Positions 35,795 to 47,325 of a stretch of DNA of 64,000 nt are shown here, piece by piece. A program made the position numbers and the translations under genes. The stretch comes from Dryococelus australis (Eukaryota; Arthropoda; Insecta; Phasmatodea; Phasmatidae), in assembly GCA_029891345.1 (NCBI GenBank), contig CM057003.1, positions 10,110,209 to 10,174,208 on the forward strand. The letters run 5' to 3'. Positions within the stretch are counted from its first letter, which is position 1. Every line of letters begins with the position of its first letter. Under the pieces are notes generated by a model. That model did no database searches and was not told the DNA's origin. It was given only the letters and a program-made list of their open reading frames with translations.

Positions 35795-37140
35795 ACCAAA
35801 GGAAGTTTCTCGAGTTAAATTACTCATTGAAAGATGTAAAAAATATAAAAACCGTCATGGAAAAGAATATGAAAAAATAAGACGAAAGAACTACCATTAA
35901 TTGACGATATACAAAATATCGGTAAAGAAAAGTAAAAAAATAAGGTAAGAAAATAAAAATTTAATAACAACACTAGTTCCTATAGCAGCAAAAAATTTAG
36001 ATTATCCACCAACACCAGAAGAATCATTATTCGAAAGAGAATTACTCTCAGAACAAAAATCTCCTAATTTGGAAGAACAAATGGGAATTGTACCATTGTA
36101 CAAAAATGAACCACATGAAGTGTCTGAATCTACTATGAATCTCGGAATAGAAATTGCAAAAAGAATAAATGTTATTAATGAAAAAATTGGTTTACGTGGA
36201 GTTGGGGAAAATATTTACATTGGTGATACACAAGTAACGATAAATAATGATACATTATTTGATAAGGATAAAGAATATAGATTAACACCAGGACTTTGTA
36301 ATTTGTTAACAGAAAATTCACAAGAAGCCCTTTAGAATAAATTTGATGATGAGGATTAAGAAAATTATGCAGAAATTGTTAAAACAATCAATGCTGCATT
36401 CCAAGAAAATAATTCTAATAAAAAGATAGCTTCGAGTGGAGGTTGGAAGTACAATAATATAATTAAACCGGTTTATGATGATTATATTAGAGCATCAATA
36501 TCAGAGCCAAATACACCAGAAATTTTTTTTTCCAAGAACTCCTAGATCTGGAGAAGGTATACAAAAATACAACAGTTTGCCAAAAGAATGAGTTTGGATA
36601 GATGATGTTAGAAAATTGGTAGATAGATTATTAGTTATTCATGGTGAAGAAAATGCTGGAAATAAAAATTTTTACAGTGAAAAAGTAAACATAATGAACA
36701 TGCTAAACAATAAATTTTCTGATTTTGTTGTTAATAATCCAAAAGGAATAACCTATCTTATAAGAGTTTTAAATGTAATTCCACGTTCATTTTGGAATTC
36801 TGAACATCATGGTAAAGGCATTATAAACTGAGTATTAAACAATATAAATTTACTCGAAATGCATTTGCCTGGTTATAATTATTGTGGGCCATTTACAAAT
36901 TAGATGAAAGATTGGAAAGAGGCGATACAGTAATAAATAAATTAGATGAAGCATGCAAATATCACGATATTGCTTATACAGATAATAAAGATTTAGACCC
37001 TAGACACGAAGTTGATATCATTTTATAAAAAGAAGCAAAATAAATCATTTTGGATAAAAAATACTCCAATCGGAGAAAAATTTGCTTCTGCTGCCGTTGC
37101 CTCAACAACGTTTACAAAAAGAAAATTAGGTTGGGAATAA
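35795..37140 (+). pseudogene. Polinton structural protein with C-terminal PLA2-like domain, broken
   Basis: Several plus-strand frames in succession read as one gene of about 440 residues. The N-terminal part has KLLIERCKKYKNRHGKEYEK (about 35813-35872), then PPTPEESLFERELLSEQKSP (36008-36067), YRLTPGLCNLLTE (36273-36311), NYAEIVKTINAAFQENN (36361-36411) and NIIKPVYDDYIRASISEP. The C-terminal part carries LPGYNYCGP (36865-36891), a calcium-loop-like motif, and HDIAY (36963-36977), the His-Asp pair of phospholipase A2-type enzymes. This layout resembles the parvovirus-VP1-like PLA2 domain found in other Polinton proteins, where it is thought to help breach membranes during entry. Stops at 36333-36360, about 36900 and 37025-37045 and shifts near 36530 and 36900 break it. 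A final ASAAVAS and TFTKRKLGWE segment ends at TAA near 37140. The divergent start with the capsid gene at 35761 suggests a shared bidirectional promoter region. Confidence 0.7.
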
Positions 37141-37164
37141 AAATGTTTTATTATTATATATGTT

Positions 37165-37580
37165 ATATATACATGTATAAAGATAACTTTCGATATTCCC
37201 TTTGAGGAATTAAAACATTTGTGTATAGATAAATTTTTAACTGACAATCAAATTGCGAGAAAAATAAAAAATTGCAAGAAGGCAAAAGTTTCAAATTAAC
37301 TTTATCATTGCCAACAGTCAAAAAGATCGCCAAAGGAAAATCTGGAAGTGGTTTACATCATTGAGGAATTATTCGCCTCATTCTTGCTGCTTTAGGTACA
37401 CTCAGTAGTTTAGCAACAGCAGCTGGCGCAATTTACGGTACTGTAGATCAAGTTAATAAAGATGAAAAATAATTAGAAGAACAAAAATACATGATTTAGA
37501 AATGAAAAACAAGGCTGGAAAAGGATTATTTGCAAAAAGAGGAAGACCAAAAAAAACTTAGCCCCATTATCTAATTATGA
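37165..37580 (+). pseudogene. Small hydrophobic/basic Polinton protein, broken
   Basis: A chain of plus-strand frames between the PLA2 gene and the protease. Visible parts are ITFDIPFEELKHLCIDKFL, a hydrophobic alanine/leucine-rich stretch IIRLILAALGTLSSLATAAG (about 37370-37430), and a basic GKGLFAKRGRPKK (about 37520-37556). One hydrophobic segment followed by a basic Gly-rich tail is the layout of small Polinton virion proteins encoded just before the protease. Frameshifts near 37270 and 37495 and stops near 37365 and 37470 break it. Function is unknown; membrane or DNA binding in the particle is inferred from composition only. Confidence 0.5.
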
Positions 37581-37981
37581 TATTGAAAATATGACAAAAT
37601 ATTAAATATTAAACATTTCATAAATGTTTATATGATTGACGAACTGCCAAGAAGTATGCACAAAAATTAATGTGCTGTAGTAAATTTTGACATTTCAGCA
37701 ACTCCTGGTAGTCATTGGGTTTGTTATTTACAGAAAATAATTATGTTTACTATTTTGATTCATTTGGAGGAAATATTCCTACTAATTTAACTGTTTACTT
37801 CGAAAATAGAAATGTTTATTACAATGATGGTCGAATACAGAATTTTAATTCAGTTATATTTGGACATATATGTTTAATCGTATTACATCTTTTTTTGAGA
37901 GGATGTAAGTTTATTGATATAATTTCTATGTTATTAAACTACGGATATATTTGGGAAACCATTAATCAAATATTTACATAA
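37556..37981 (+). pseudogene. PRO: Polinton adenain-like cysteine protease, frameshifted
   Basis: A Ulp1/adenovirus-type maturation protease that would cleave capsid precursors. Visible parts in order: a leader NLAPLSNYDIENMTKY, INVYMIDELPRSMHKN, then a TAA stop, VVNFDISATPGSHWVCYL with the catalytic His codon at 37713-37715, a frameshift, YVYYFDSFGG with the acidic partner Asp at 37757-37759, a Gln in GRIQNF, and GHICLIVLHLF with the nucleophile Cys at 37871-37873. All four active-site positions survive, although the gene carries a stop near 37668 and shifts near 37600 and 37730. The C-terminal frame (37715-37981) is open and ends at TAA. Confidence 0.8.
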
Positions 37982-37999
37982 CATTTTTGACACTAATAC

Positions 38000-38470
38000 T
38001 TATTTTAAAACATATGTAGAATCACATGTAATTCCGGTGTTTCTGCTTTACAAAGTAAACGAAACTCTTGTTTTCATTTTACAAAATCTTATGTTTCATT
38101 TTTAGTTCATAAAGTTGTTAATATAGCTGATCCCATTGATGGAAAAGATGCTGTCAATGAAAGATTTTTTGATAAACATGTAGCAAATTATGCTTTAAGA
38201 AGGATTTAGATTCAAAATATAATACCGGTCTTTCTGATTTAAAAACACGCGTAGAATCAAAATATAATATCATGGTTTCTGCTTTACGAAACCAAATAAG
38301 CAAAGTTTTGTTTATACAACAGAGTATGTTTCTCCTCAAAATCGCAGAATCAATAATATGGCTAAACCTGTGGATGGCAAAGATGCTGTCAATAAAAGAT
38401 ATTTCGATAAATAAATGGCTGATAAATTGCAAAATTTTGACAAATTTTAACACCCATGAAAATAGGGATT
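38000..38470 (+). pseudogene. Fibre-like Polinton protein with repeated KDAVN motifs, broken
   Basis: Two repeats of a tail-fibre-like phrase are visible in plus-strand frames: VNIADPIDGKDAVNERFFDK (about 38115-38174) and INNMAKPVDGKDAVNKRYFD (about 38350-38409), with the KDAVN codons 235 bases apart. Each is preceded by a VES...VSAL(Q/R) segment. Phrases of the type (V/I)xNxxxPxxxxDAVNKxYxD are well known from phage tail-fibre shafts and from putative attachment proteins of virus-like elements, so a receptor-binding or fibre role is inferred. Frameshifts near 38070, 38205 and 38310 and a stop near 38415 break it. The shadow ORFs on both strands (38154-38475) are not genes. It follows the protease and precedes the foreign insertion. 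Confidence 0.55.
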
Positions 38471-38479
38471 TTTAGATAC

Positions 38480-40250
38480 AATTAACTTATAGTATACTTC
38501 CTCTTCTAATTGCTACACAGATTGTCATACAAGAGTGAATGTAATATTTTTAACACATGTCACTTATATGATTTCAACTGCTTACGTAAATTAATTTATT
38601 TTTATCAATTTTATTTTTCTTAACACGTAAGATTTTTGAAACTTATGATATGGTGGCAATAATATTTATGTGCAATTTGTATAGGCTAGTTCATTTTTAA
38701 TTGTGTATTTAATTTTATAAAGTTTATATTTATTTTTGGTGTCATCTCAATTTTGAAAGTCTTTCTACTATTTATTACATTATATCTCATTTCCGAGATC
38801 ACGTATTCTTCGGTTTTTCTTCCTTTAGGTCGTTAGAAGTGGCTCATGTGGGTGGTTTGAATAGTTTTGAACCCCATTGGCCCGCAGGTTTAAATCCTGA
38901 TTGCTGATTGGCTGGTGCTATAGGCACCCGTAAGCTAGCGTCAGCCTGCAGAGACTAATGCTCTCTTCGCTGGCAGCCTCCAACGACTACAGACGTAGGG
39001 CAGGACCTCCCGTCTGAAGTGGACGGAGAGGTAGGACTTTAAAATAGTTTTAGTGTGTGTAGACGTGTCCCTGAAACAACTTTTAATTAAATTTGTAACC
39101 AGCAATGGAGCTTGTGTCAATGGTCGCCCATTCCCGAGGTTATGTGGTCAAGAGCTAGATAGTTTAAACACGCTGTCTACGTACATGTAGAGCGGAGCTC
39201 CACGTAACTCCACCTTAATCCTGGTACGCCAAATCCTGCAAGAGCATTCTACCTTCAATCCACTTGGTGATTAAAAGATAATTCGTGCAAAAAGATCTGA
39301 CATTTTCATCTGGACCTAATTTTAATTTACAGTTTGATTCAGATCGATGTATGTTAGCATCAGTACATAAGCGACGCCATCTTGACTTTTATAAGTACGT
39401 AAATTTCCAGCACACATACGCCCACTGCAAAACCTGTGATAAGAGTAGTTTCTACCAGAGCTAGACTGTTTAGTGAGAACACAATTTGTTTTAACGTAAT
39501 ATTTACTACAGAGAACAGTTTAATTAATTTGATTTTGAAACCAGTATATTCAGACTCTGGCAATCTTATCTCACGTAACTGTAAAAGGGTTCAAGTAAGC
39601 TAGGCATGACCATTTTAGCTTTGTTAGGATAGTGTGTTGTCTTTATAGTTTTTCTCATATTACCATCAAGGTTTTTAATTACTTCTGATTTAAACAATTA
39701 CAATACAAAAGGAAATTAAAAGTATAATAAATGAAATTTATTCAAAGGGTGTATCTGTTTTATTGTTTTCTCTACTGTAGTGTCAAGTTAACCTATTTCT
39801 TTCCCAAGGTCTTACATATGTGTTTACTAGAGTTTTCAATTGTCTGCCTTATTTTGACGTACTTACATAAATGGTGTACGTGCCAAATGCTAGTTTCTAG
39901 AGAGTGCTAATGGTAATAAACTTGTTCCCCTACCGGCCCAGGACTGCACCGGGCAATTATACAGAGGCAGCCTAGGTAATATTACATCCATTCCCATTGA
40001 TTTATTGCAGGTCATATGTGCAACCTGGTCACTCAAGTGTTATGTGTGTTGTCCCATTGTTGTGTATGCAAATTCTACACCATACACAGCAGATATATAT
40101 TTGAATATAATATGTTTATATCTCATATTGGCTATCGTAACGAGGAGGCCTTGTGTGTGTTCTTCACAGCTCCCTACACACTAATTAACATATTTATATG
40201 AAATATGAGCTATATCTCAAAATTAGTTTTGAATTACTGTGATACACTTG
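38480..40250. mobile_element. Probable foreign insertion inside the Polinton
   Basis: This 1.8-kb stretch has no Polinton-like frame in any direction and breaks the composition: 38815-39260 is much richer in G+C than the rest of the element and contains a GCTGATTGGCT motif at 38903-38913. The Polinton genes resume near 40500 with the integrase. An LTR or a host-derived segment is possible. I found neither clear termini nor a target duplication, so its origin is undetermined and the borders are approximate. Confidence 0.4.
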
Positions 40251-40499
40251 TTAACACAAAAGTTGAAAAAAGCAAAGAAGTTGTTGATAAAGGAACAGAT
40301 CTTAAATTACTAGTTGCAACCCGAGAAACTGTGAATAATTGTACAGTATAAATTAATTGAAAGTTGAAGAAAAATCGTATATATTTTATTTACCTGTAAG
40401 GTGGGATAAAAAATAATATTTTAAACTTAGACAGTAATCTATTTTGCTTTATTTTTTTTTATGGATTGTACTGTTTATAAAATAACTTCTTCTAATCTC

Positions 40500-41595
40500 A
40501 TTTTTCTGATGCTCTGACTGTTATTAAGAGAACTGCAAAAATAGATTACAGTAATCCTTTTGATGTTTACAGAAGTGATACCTTATCTTTTAAAATCAGA
40601 AAAGAGAAAATATCAGTTCATAAAGATAGGGTGAAAACTACAATAGGAGTATTGTTAAAGTATGAAGATTAATTCTTTTTTATTCTTATTAAATGTGTAA
40701 GAAAGTCCCCAAAAATATTAATACAAACAATTGAAAATTTAAAAATGGACGATTAGTTTAGAAAAGTATGTGCTCGATATGTAATTCTAAAATATCTATA
40801 TTTCTAAAAAAAATTTCCCAATGTATGTGAAGGAATAATCAAGGAATTATATAAACCAGAGAGAAGAAATGTCCCCAGAAGGTAAGTAATTTCGTATAGT
40901 ATTGATGATTTATGGCAAATCGATCTTGTTGAAATTGATACTGTCAATTTGAAAGGTATATCGCATATAAATAATGGATACAAGTATATTATTACAATTA
41001 TTGATGTTTTTTTTTCCAAAATTTACATTTGCTATACCAATTAAAGATAAAACAGCAAAAAAATGTACAAAATGATTTAGAATCTATACTGATGAAAAGG
41101 AAACCACACAATATACAGTTACAAAGGGTCGGAATTTTATAATAAAACATTTGAAGAAGTTATGCAAAAATATAATATGAATCATTATTCTTCTTTTATC
41201 GAATTGAAAGCAAGTGTTGTAGAAAGATTTAATAGAACTTTGGAAAATATAATGTGGAAGAAATTTGCCTTGAATGGCCACTATAAATGGACAAATATAC
41301 TAAATGATTTAGTGAAAGAATACAACACAAAACACAGAACTATCGGCATGAAACCCATTGATGTTAATAAGGACAATGAAAAATATTTAATGCAAATAAA
41401 TTTTGTAGACATGCTTACTAAACCGAAATACAAATTTGGAAATGTCATAGAAGGCAGTTTTATGAATTCGAAATTATGAAAACAGACAATCCCAATGAAT
41501 ATTTGGTCGAAAAATTCTTAAAAATTTATATAAAATGGTTAGGTTTTGATAATTCGCATAACTCCTCTTGGATTAATGAAACAGTTGTTTTGTAA
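40500..41595 (+). pseudogene. INT: Polinton retrovirus-type integrase with chromodomain, broken
   Basis: A DDE integrase that would insert the element. The upstream frame has IIKELYKPERRN and DDLWQIDLVEID, with the first catalytic Asp at 40922-40924, then GYKYIITIIDV. The second region, expected as a D-x-GxEF motif near 41130, has lost its Asp through a small deletion and frame break. The third part (41162-41479) is open and has ELKASVVERFNRTLENIMW, with the catalytic Glu at 41222-41224, then YNTKHRTIGMKPIDVN. After a stop at 41477-41479 another frame has EYLVEKFLKIYIKWLGFDN and SHNSSWINETVVL, a C-terminal chromodomain, ending TAA at 41593-41595. Chromodomain fusion is usual for Polinton integrases. 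The N-terminal border is uncertain. Confidence 0.85.
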
Positions 41596-41763
41596 AATTT
41601 AAACCTTTTTTATCAATATGTAATTCAAATGCAAAAACGTAACACATATTGTTTTGACGGTCGTTTTTATGTTAGTTTTAATGCCTGTTTTAATATTCAT
41701 TTGATTGTTCATTTTAACATTAGTCTTAATGTTCGGTTTATCATAAACCTGTTTTCACAAATT

Positions 41764-42450
41764 TTAAAATTTAATAAAATATTTGATCTTATATCTGTAC
41801 TTTCCATTATTCATTTTTTCGATTCAAATCTAAAGTGATAAATCCATAGCCTTCGTCCCAACACTTGACATAAATATCTTTTAATTTCTCGTAAGGCATG
41901 CCTCCCCAACAAAATCATTAAAAATGTATTTTAAATTGGTATAATCTTGTCTAAATATACACAGGAAATTAGTGTTATCTCGTACCAACTGTTTTGGAAT
42001 TTTTGAATGTTTGTGCTAAATAAAACACATCAATGTTTTAATGCCTTCCCATAGTAAAGTACTAGCAAACTATGTCTTGATTTTCTAAAATAACATCATC
42101 AAATACAATTAGAGATTCGTCTTCACATTGATCTAAAGGGACAATATTATCCTTAATATTATTTTATAAAGTATGACTTTTTTTTTTAACTTTTAATTTT
42201 TTAAATACCTCATATAAATCATTTTGTATCAGAATATATTTGGCTTGATTGAAACTTTTAGAGCAAACATACAGTTTATTAAAATTTTACCATCCTAACT
42301 TATAAATAAAATTGGTCATTAAATTGGTTTTCTCACAATTTCTCGAGCCTACAATTACCCCTCTATTATTACCAGGCAATAATTCACCATTCTGTTTACA
42401 CTTAGAATTTTCTTCAGAAATCAAACTACTGACACCCTAATTAACTTTGT
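41764..42450 (-). pseudogene. ATP: Polinton packaging ATPase (FtsK/HerA type), broken
   Basis: The genome-packaging motor of the putative virion. Reading down the minus strand: a leader GVSSLISEENSKCKQNGELL, then the P-loop region VIVGSRNCEKTNLM (about 42315-42357), whose glycines have been replaced (the expected form is GxxGxGKT), then KSFNQAKYI, Walker B LIVFDDVI (42090-42113), NIDVFYLAQTF (about 41990-42025), RDNTNFLCIFRQDYTNLKYI, and DIYVKCWDEGYGFITLDLN (41822-41878). A last frameshift leads to NNGKYRYKIKYFIKF and TAA at 41764-41766. Stops and shifts near 42430, 42285, 42050, 42000 and 41895 break the gene. It is tail-to-tail with the integrase. Confidence 0.85.
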
Positions 42451-42508
42451 GCTCTATAGGCTGCTTTGGCTGTGCTTATCCATTTAAGAACAATAATTTT
42501 TGTAGTAA

Positions 42509-43222
42509 ATGGATAATAAATTACTTAAGTTGACAAATGATAATTCCATACTGAAGAAGAAGCTTCATTTTGATATTGTCCATAGTGAAAAAATGATTGC
42601 ATTAGTTAGTTTTAATACAACATCTTGACTCCAAATATAGACAATAATACTATAACAATTGAAAAAAATGAGTGCTGTCATTGATAAAAATCAAGTTATA
42701 AGTATCCCTAGGGGCCAATACGATATTGAATCTTCAAAAGAAGGTATACATTCAATTGATCCATTTTCAACAAACAACACTGAGTTAACATCAGATAATG
42801 TGAAAAACAGATTATTTCTTAAATCTAAGTTTGAAATTAAACTTAATGATATTTAATCTGATCTTCTTGGTATTGATAGAAATATTACTATTGAAAAGGA
42901 TGAAGTTGTCATGGGCACTAAATTGATTAATTTTAATTCATATAAAACAATCAATATCCACTGTAACTTGATATATGGTATGTTCATAAAATATGACGAA
43001 TCTAACCATTTAGAAACTGATATAATTGCTAGTTTTCCACCACAAATTATGTTTGGCTTTAAAGATTATATTAGCTACGAGCCCCCATATTCCATTTTTT
43101 TGAATAGAATAAACAATGAACATTTTAATTATATTGTTTTGGAAAATAGAAACGAAAATGGCAAACCGATTTATTTCGATGGTGCTGATATCGATATTGT
43201 TTTAAAAATTAAAGATATTTAA
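42509..43222 (+). pseudogene. Polinton minor capsid (penton-like) protein, broken
   Basis: It starts with an ATG at 42509 and runs in four frame segments to a TAA at 43220-43222, about 235 codons, the usual size of the single jelly-roll protein that would occupy particle vertices. Visible segments: MIALVSFNTTS, NTITIEKNECC, VISIPRGQYDIESS (42696-42737), SKFEIKLNDI, DEVVMGTKLINFNS, KTINIHCNLIYGMFIKYDES (42951-43010), then IDIVLKIKDI at the end. The I-x-GxYDIE segment, the central H/ECNI-type strand and the short C-terminal strand are what I expect of this family. Stops near 42630 and 42856 and a shift near 42670 break it. Its 3' end lies about a dozen bases from the end of PolB on the other strand. 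Confidence 0.6.
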
Positions 43223-43234
43223 GATCCTCTGTTT

Positions 43235-46200
43235 CGTTAACCCTATGGCACTGTATCTATTTTATTTTGTAGTACAATTATCTTGTTACCACAAGTACTT
43301 AATGCAATTCTATTCACTTCTACTGTATATATTTCATGCTTTTTGCTCCTTATTAAATTCACTGTTCAATATTGTATTTTCTCTTGAAACAAACAATTCT
43401 TATAATTGTCAAAAGTAATTCACTTTTTGACAACACATTTATTTACACCTTTAGAATTTTTATTTTCTTTATCGCCTACTCTGTGTGCATACATTTTTGC
43501 TCACAAACAAAAAATTCTTTCTTTACTTTTTCTTTACATTTGTCTTTAATTTTACCTAAAACTTACTTATTTATTTGAGGTATGTAATAAATATTGTCCT
43601 GCGTCAAATTAATCTACCATCATCATCTTCATGTCCTCATAAAAATCGTCTGTTTTTGTGTTATTAATAAAAAATGGTATCCTGATAACATAATTCAATT
43701 TCATTACCATATTTTGGTTTCATTACATTATAATGAAAATCATACATTAACTCTTTCGATATATCTAACATTAACATGCCAACATAAATATGCTTATTAA
43801 TTTTATGCTTATTTTATTCATATGTAGGGCAGTAAGATTCTCATTAAATACAGTACTTTTCTTGAAATTTACTTTTGCTGCTAATTTCTCACATTTTTCT
43901 GCACCTGAAAATAGTCTTATTTCTACTCTGTTTCTTATATTTTCCATAGTTTTGCCGAACACAGAATTATTCATCAGCTTATAAAAATCTTTTTCAGAGT
44001 AATTTTAAGCATTAGTTTTCATTGTTGTATTAAAATCTATATATTTCTTCAAACAATCAGACTGATTTATACTTTCATATTCTATGTATTTTGGTAAACT
44101 TTAATTAGGCATTGTTTCAGATTACGATGGTGTATTACATACTTTTCTTTATCATGTAAAGTGGTTAATAATTTAGATTGATTTCTTCCTGGAACTACCT
44201 TATTTTCTGGGCAAAATGGAAGATCTTTATGCAAATTATGCAGTACTTGTGAATATTCTAAATCAACTTCTAATATATAACCATAATTAGAATCATCATC
44301 AAATTTAATATATGTTCATTGTAAAAATGAAGTGCTGTATTATGATTGTCCCATTCGAAACTACCATTTAGTAAATATTCAGACATTGCCCCACAATATA
44401 AGTTATTAGCATCGAGATATTCTAAACAATTTGATTCTTGATTAGAGTTAAAATCTTCGAAATATTTATTATTTGTTTTAATATATCATTGGCAACATTG
44501 CGATATTCTGCCTATAATTCATTTTTCTATCATTAAAATCATATAATAATTATGTAATAAATCCAATAGTTGTTGAGTCATTTTTAACATTGCATCCCAA
44601 GATAATCCTGGTGCTGACAAATACAATGATGGATCTAAATTGTATGCCTTTAGACATGTATTCCTAAAGTTTTCAAATATATCTGCAAACAGTAATACAT
44701 CACTTTTTAAATATAAATCGTGATATTCACCAAGATTCCTAATATTAAATTGATTCCATGTGCATTTTGCGTGTTCATAATCATCGTGAGTAGTCAGATT
44801 CATTTAATTTATTATAAAATTCACTTTATGGTGGAAGATCGGTTTCGTTTAATTTTTTTCTAACTACCCATATAATCGTATGGATAAGTAACCTTTCTCA
44901 TAACTTAATCTACTTTATCTTTAGGAAAATGTTTTTGTGTGTGTTTCATTTTATCCTTACTTAAATTCGAAGATGATTTAGCTAAACTACTGGCCATAAA
45001 TTTAAAAGTCTATAAATTTCATTTTTCAATTTTCTGTTTCTTTCCCAAAAGTAATTAACTTTTCTTCATTACTTGCAAGTAAATCTATATTTTTTTTTTC
45101 ACTATAGCCTACCTATTTTATAGATAAATGTACATCATATTCAGCTAAATTGTGAAAATATATTGGTACAATGTTAGGCAATTTTAATTGTAGATTACAA
45201 TTATTACATACAGGATTAATTAATTTTCATCTTATGTGATCATGATGCCATAATTTTTATTCTCTTCTGTATATATGCATTCGTATACAGTACATTTTTT
45301 TTATTCACTAAATAAAACTTTTGCTTCTTTTTTTAATGGATGCATTGGTTCAATTTGTGAATATATTTCCCCAAATTCTTCTACTTCTATTTTAATTGAT
45401 TGTATATAGAAATTCTTTGAGAATCTGGACCTCGATAAACTACTGGTGATTTATAATCACCATAAGCAGATACAGTATAATAGCAAATACCAGATGCTTC
45501 ATACAATTTATATATTATAGTATATGATTTGTCATTCAACTTTAAATCAATGTTATTTATTTGGTAATTAGTAAGATTATGTCTTTATTTAAGTATTTCT
45601 TTATAAAGACCAATATCGACATCATTCTCAGTTAAAATTGGATATTTTTCTTTTAATTTAAACTTAGTTATTTCTCCTGGATTTGGCTTAGCTGTTGATA
45701 GTTTCTTTAAAATTATCTCAAAATTGGCATATATTGTGAAAGGAACTTTCATTGCATGTTTATAATTTTTGAAAAACATTTGCTCTCCTTTCGAAGGTAA
45801 CTGCTTCATTTTTAGAACAGTCTTCTGTATGTTTACTTAATTTCTCTTGAGAATAAAAGCATTGAAGAAACATATCACATATATAAGTTTTACCATTATG
45901 GTTAATTTTTTGTGCTGAAAGCAGCTTCGGTAATTCTTTAATCCAACAATAATGTGAGTTATCACCTTCTTTGAGATAAAGAAAATTTATATGTTTTTCT
46001 TTTCTATTTTTCCTAAGTTTTAGTGGACATACCATGGATTTTTTTTTACCTTCAATAGAGTAAACATTTATAGATGTTTCAATTTGATTTTCTATTTTTG
46101 GTATATCGTCAATTTCAATAGGATATTCATATTTATCTACTACTTTATCGATATCAAGCCCCACATTTTTATGTTTAGTTACTCTATCCGAATTTTGGCT

Positions 46201-47245
46201 GCTGGAAATAAAACAGTTTTTATTGCCCAAGGCAAGCATTTTCGATCATCATTCTTTACATTAATGCATCCTTTTTTATTCATAATTACTTCTCGCAGTT
46301 CAATATATGATGATCGATTTAATGGATTCTACTTTTTTATTGCTAATTGTATTCCAATTACTCCATCTAAAGTCCATCCAGAACCTCTGTTTTGAAATTC
46401 AGATATTTGTGTAATTATTTCTTGGTATATGAATTGACAAATCCTTTTAATATCTCCTTCACTCAATATTGTATATTTGGGTGATTGAAATGTAAATAAT
46501 TGTACTTGGTTATGCTCTTGCTTACGACAATTGGTATATAACTCAATTTCAGTTTTTAGCCCCCTAAATGTCCTAAGATTATTGCGTATTATTCCAAATA
46601 CCTTACTTTTTACTGAATTAAAAAAAATCACCTGACTTAACTAAATTAAAGGAATTTTCAATGTTATAAATTGATATCCTAACTTGAAAAGTTTTATTAA
46701 CTAAGTAATTTTTATTGGTTCTTCTACTTCTTTTGTTAACAAATAAATTATTATAAAAGATAAATATTTCTTCCAATTCCTTTCTATCTTTGGGATAAAA
46801 TTCATTGATATGGGTATCAGATAAGGTAAGTTCGTACAATTATTCTACGTTATCGATTCTGTTACCCGTTTACTTTTGTTTCTAGACTTTTCAAACACAT
46901 TATTAGAAATTGGGAATGTTTCTTTTAATTCCTTTTTATCTTGTATTACAAATACATGATAGAAAATGGGAATATTTCTATTAATTCCTTTCTCCCTTGT
47001 TTTACAAATACATCATTAGAGAATGTAAGTATTTTTTTTCAATTTCTCTCTATCTTTCCTATATAATTAATTCATATTGGCATAATAAAAAGGCAAATTT
47101 GTAAAGTTTCTTCTTTTTTGCCCATCAATAATAAAAGTTATAAGAGTTTTAATTTAATCATCTTTCTTCAGTCTGTTTATTATTTTATTCTCAAATCCCT
47201 CACTGCCCTATTGCTCAATTCAACTGTTAGATTATTCGTCGCCAT
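43235..47245 (-). pseudogene. POLB: Polinton protein-primed family B DNA polymerase, broken
   Basis: The replicase of the element, about 4 kb. The start is an ATG at 47245 (MATNNLTVELSNRAVRDLR). Next comes a repeated RKEL-type segment (46770-47070), then ISEFQNRGSGWTLDGVIGIQ (about 46340-46399). A zinc-finger-like ICDMFLQCFYSQEKLSKHTE segment sits near 45825-45884. Exonuclease I appears as FTIYANFEIIL with Asp replaced by Asn at 45723-45725. Exonuclease II is FHNLAEYDVHL (about 45125-45155). LGEYHDLYLKSDVLLFADIF is the third exonuclease region and SAPGLSWDAMLKMT follows. Palm motif A is EYLDANNLYCGAM (44385-44423), motif B is MNNSVFGKTMENIRNR (43927-43974), and motif C is reduced to CYQDTIFY (43672-43695), missing one catalytic Asp. 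The C-terminal HEIYTVEVNRIAL ends near 43235. At least ten stops or shifts are present, so it is inactive. Confidence 0.93.
46770..47070 (-). repeat. Imperfect tandem repeats in the PolB N-terminal region
   Basis: Three minus-strand segments share one pattern: KDRKELEEIFIFYNNLFVNK, DKKELKETFPISNNVFEKS and RKELIEIFPFSI. In DNA these are roughly 80-110 bases apart with a shared TTCCTTT(C/T)T block. They look like a short helical unit copied two or three times and then decayed. Confidence 0.5.
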
Positions 47246-47325
47246 AATGCTTTATTTATAAGAAATAAAAATTTATAAATAAATTATAAAATAAGGATAG
47301 TTGGAAAACCCTAAAAGTGCCTAAA

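Noticed and set aside
38154-38475. Opposed ORFs at the fibre-like gene
   Set aside because: The KDAVN repeats lie in other plus-strand frames; these frames are shadows of that gene.
41629-41838. Plus-strand Phe/Ile/Asn-rich ORF after the integrase
   Set aside because: It overlaps the C-terminal end of the ATPase on the other strand, is low complexity and matches no family.
46084-46395. Plus-strand ORF of 103 residues inside the Polinton
   Set aside because: It is the antisense shadow of PolB, whose minus-strand frames carry the recognisable motifs.
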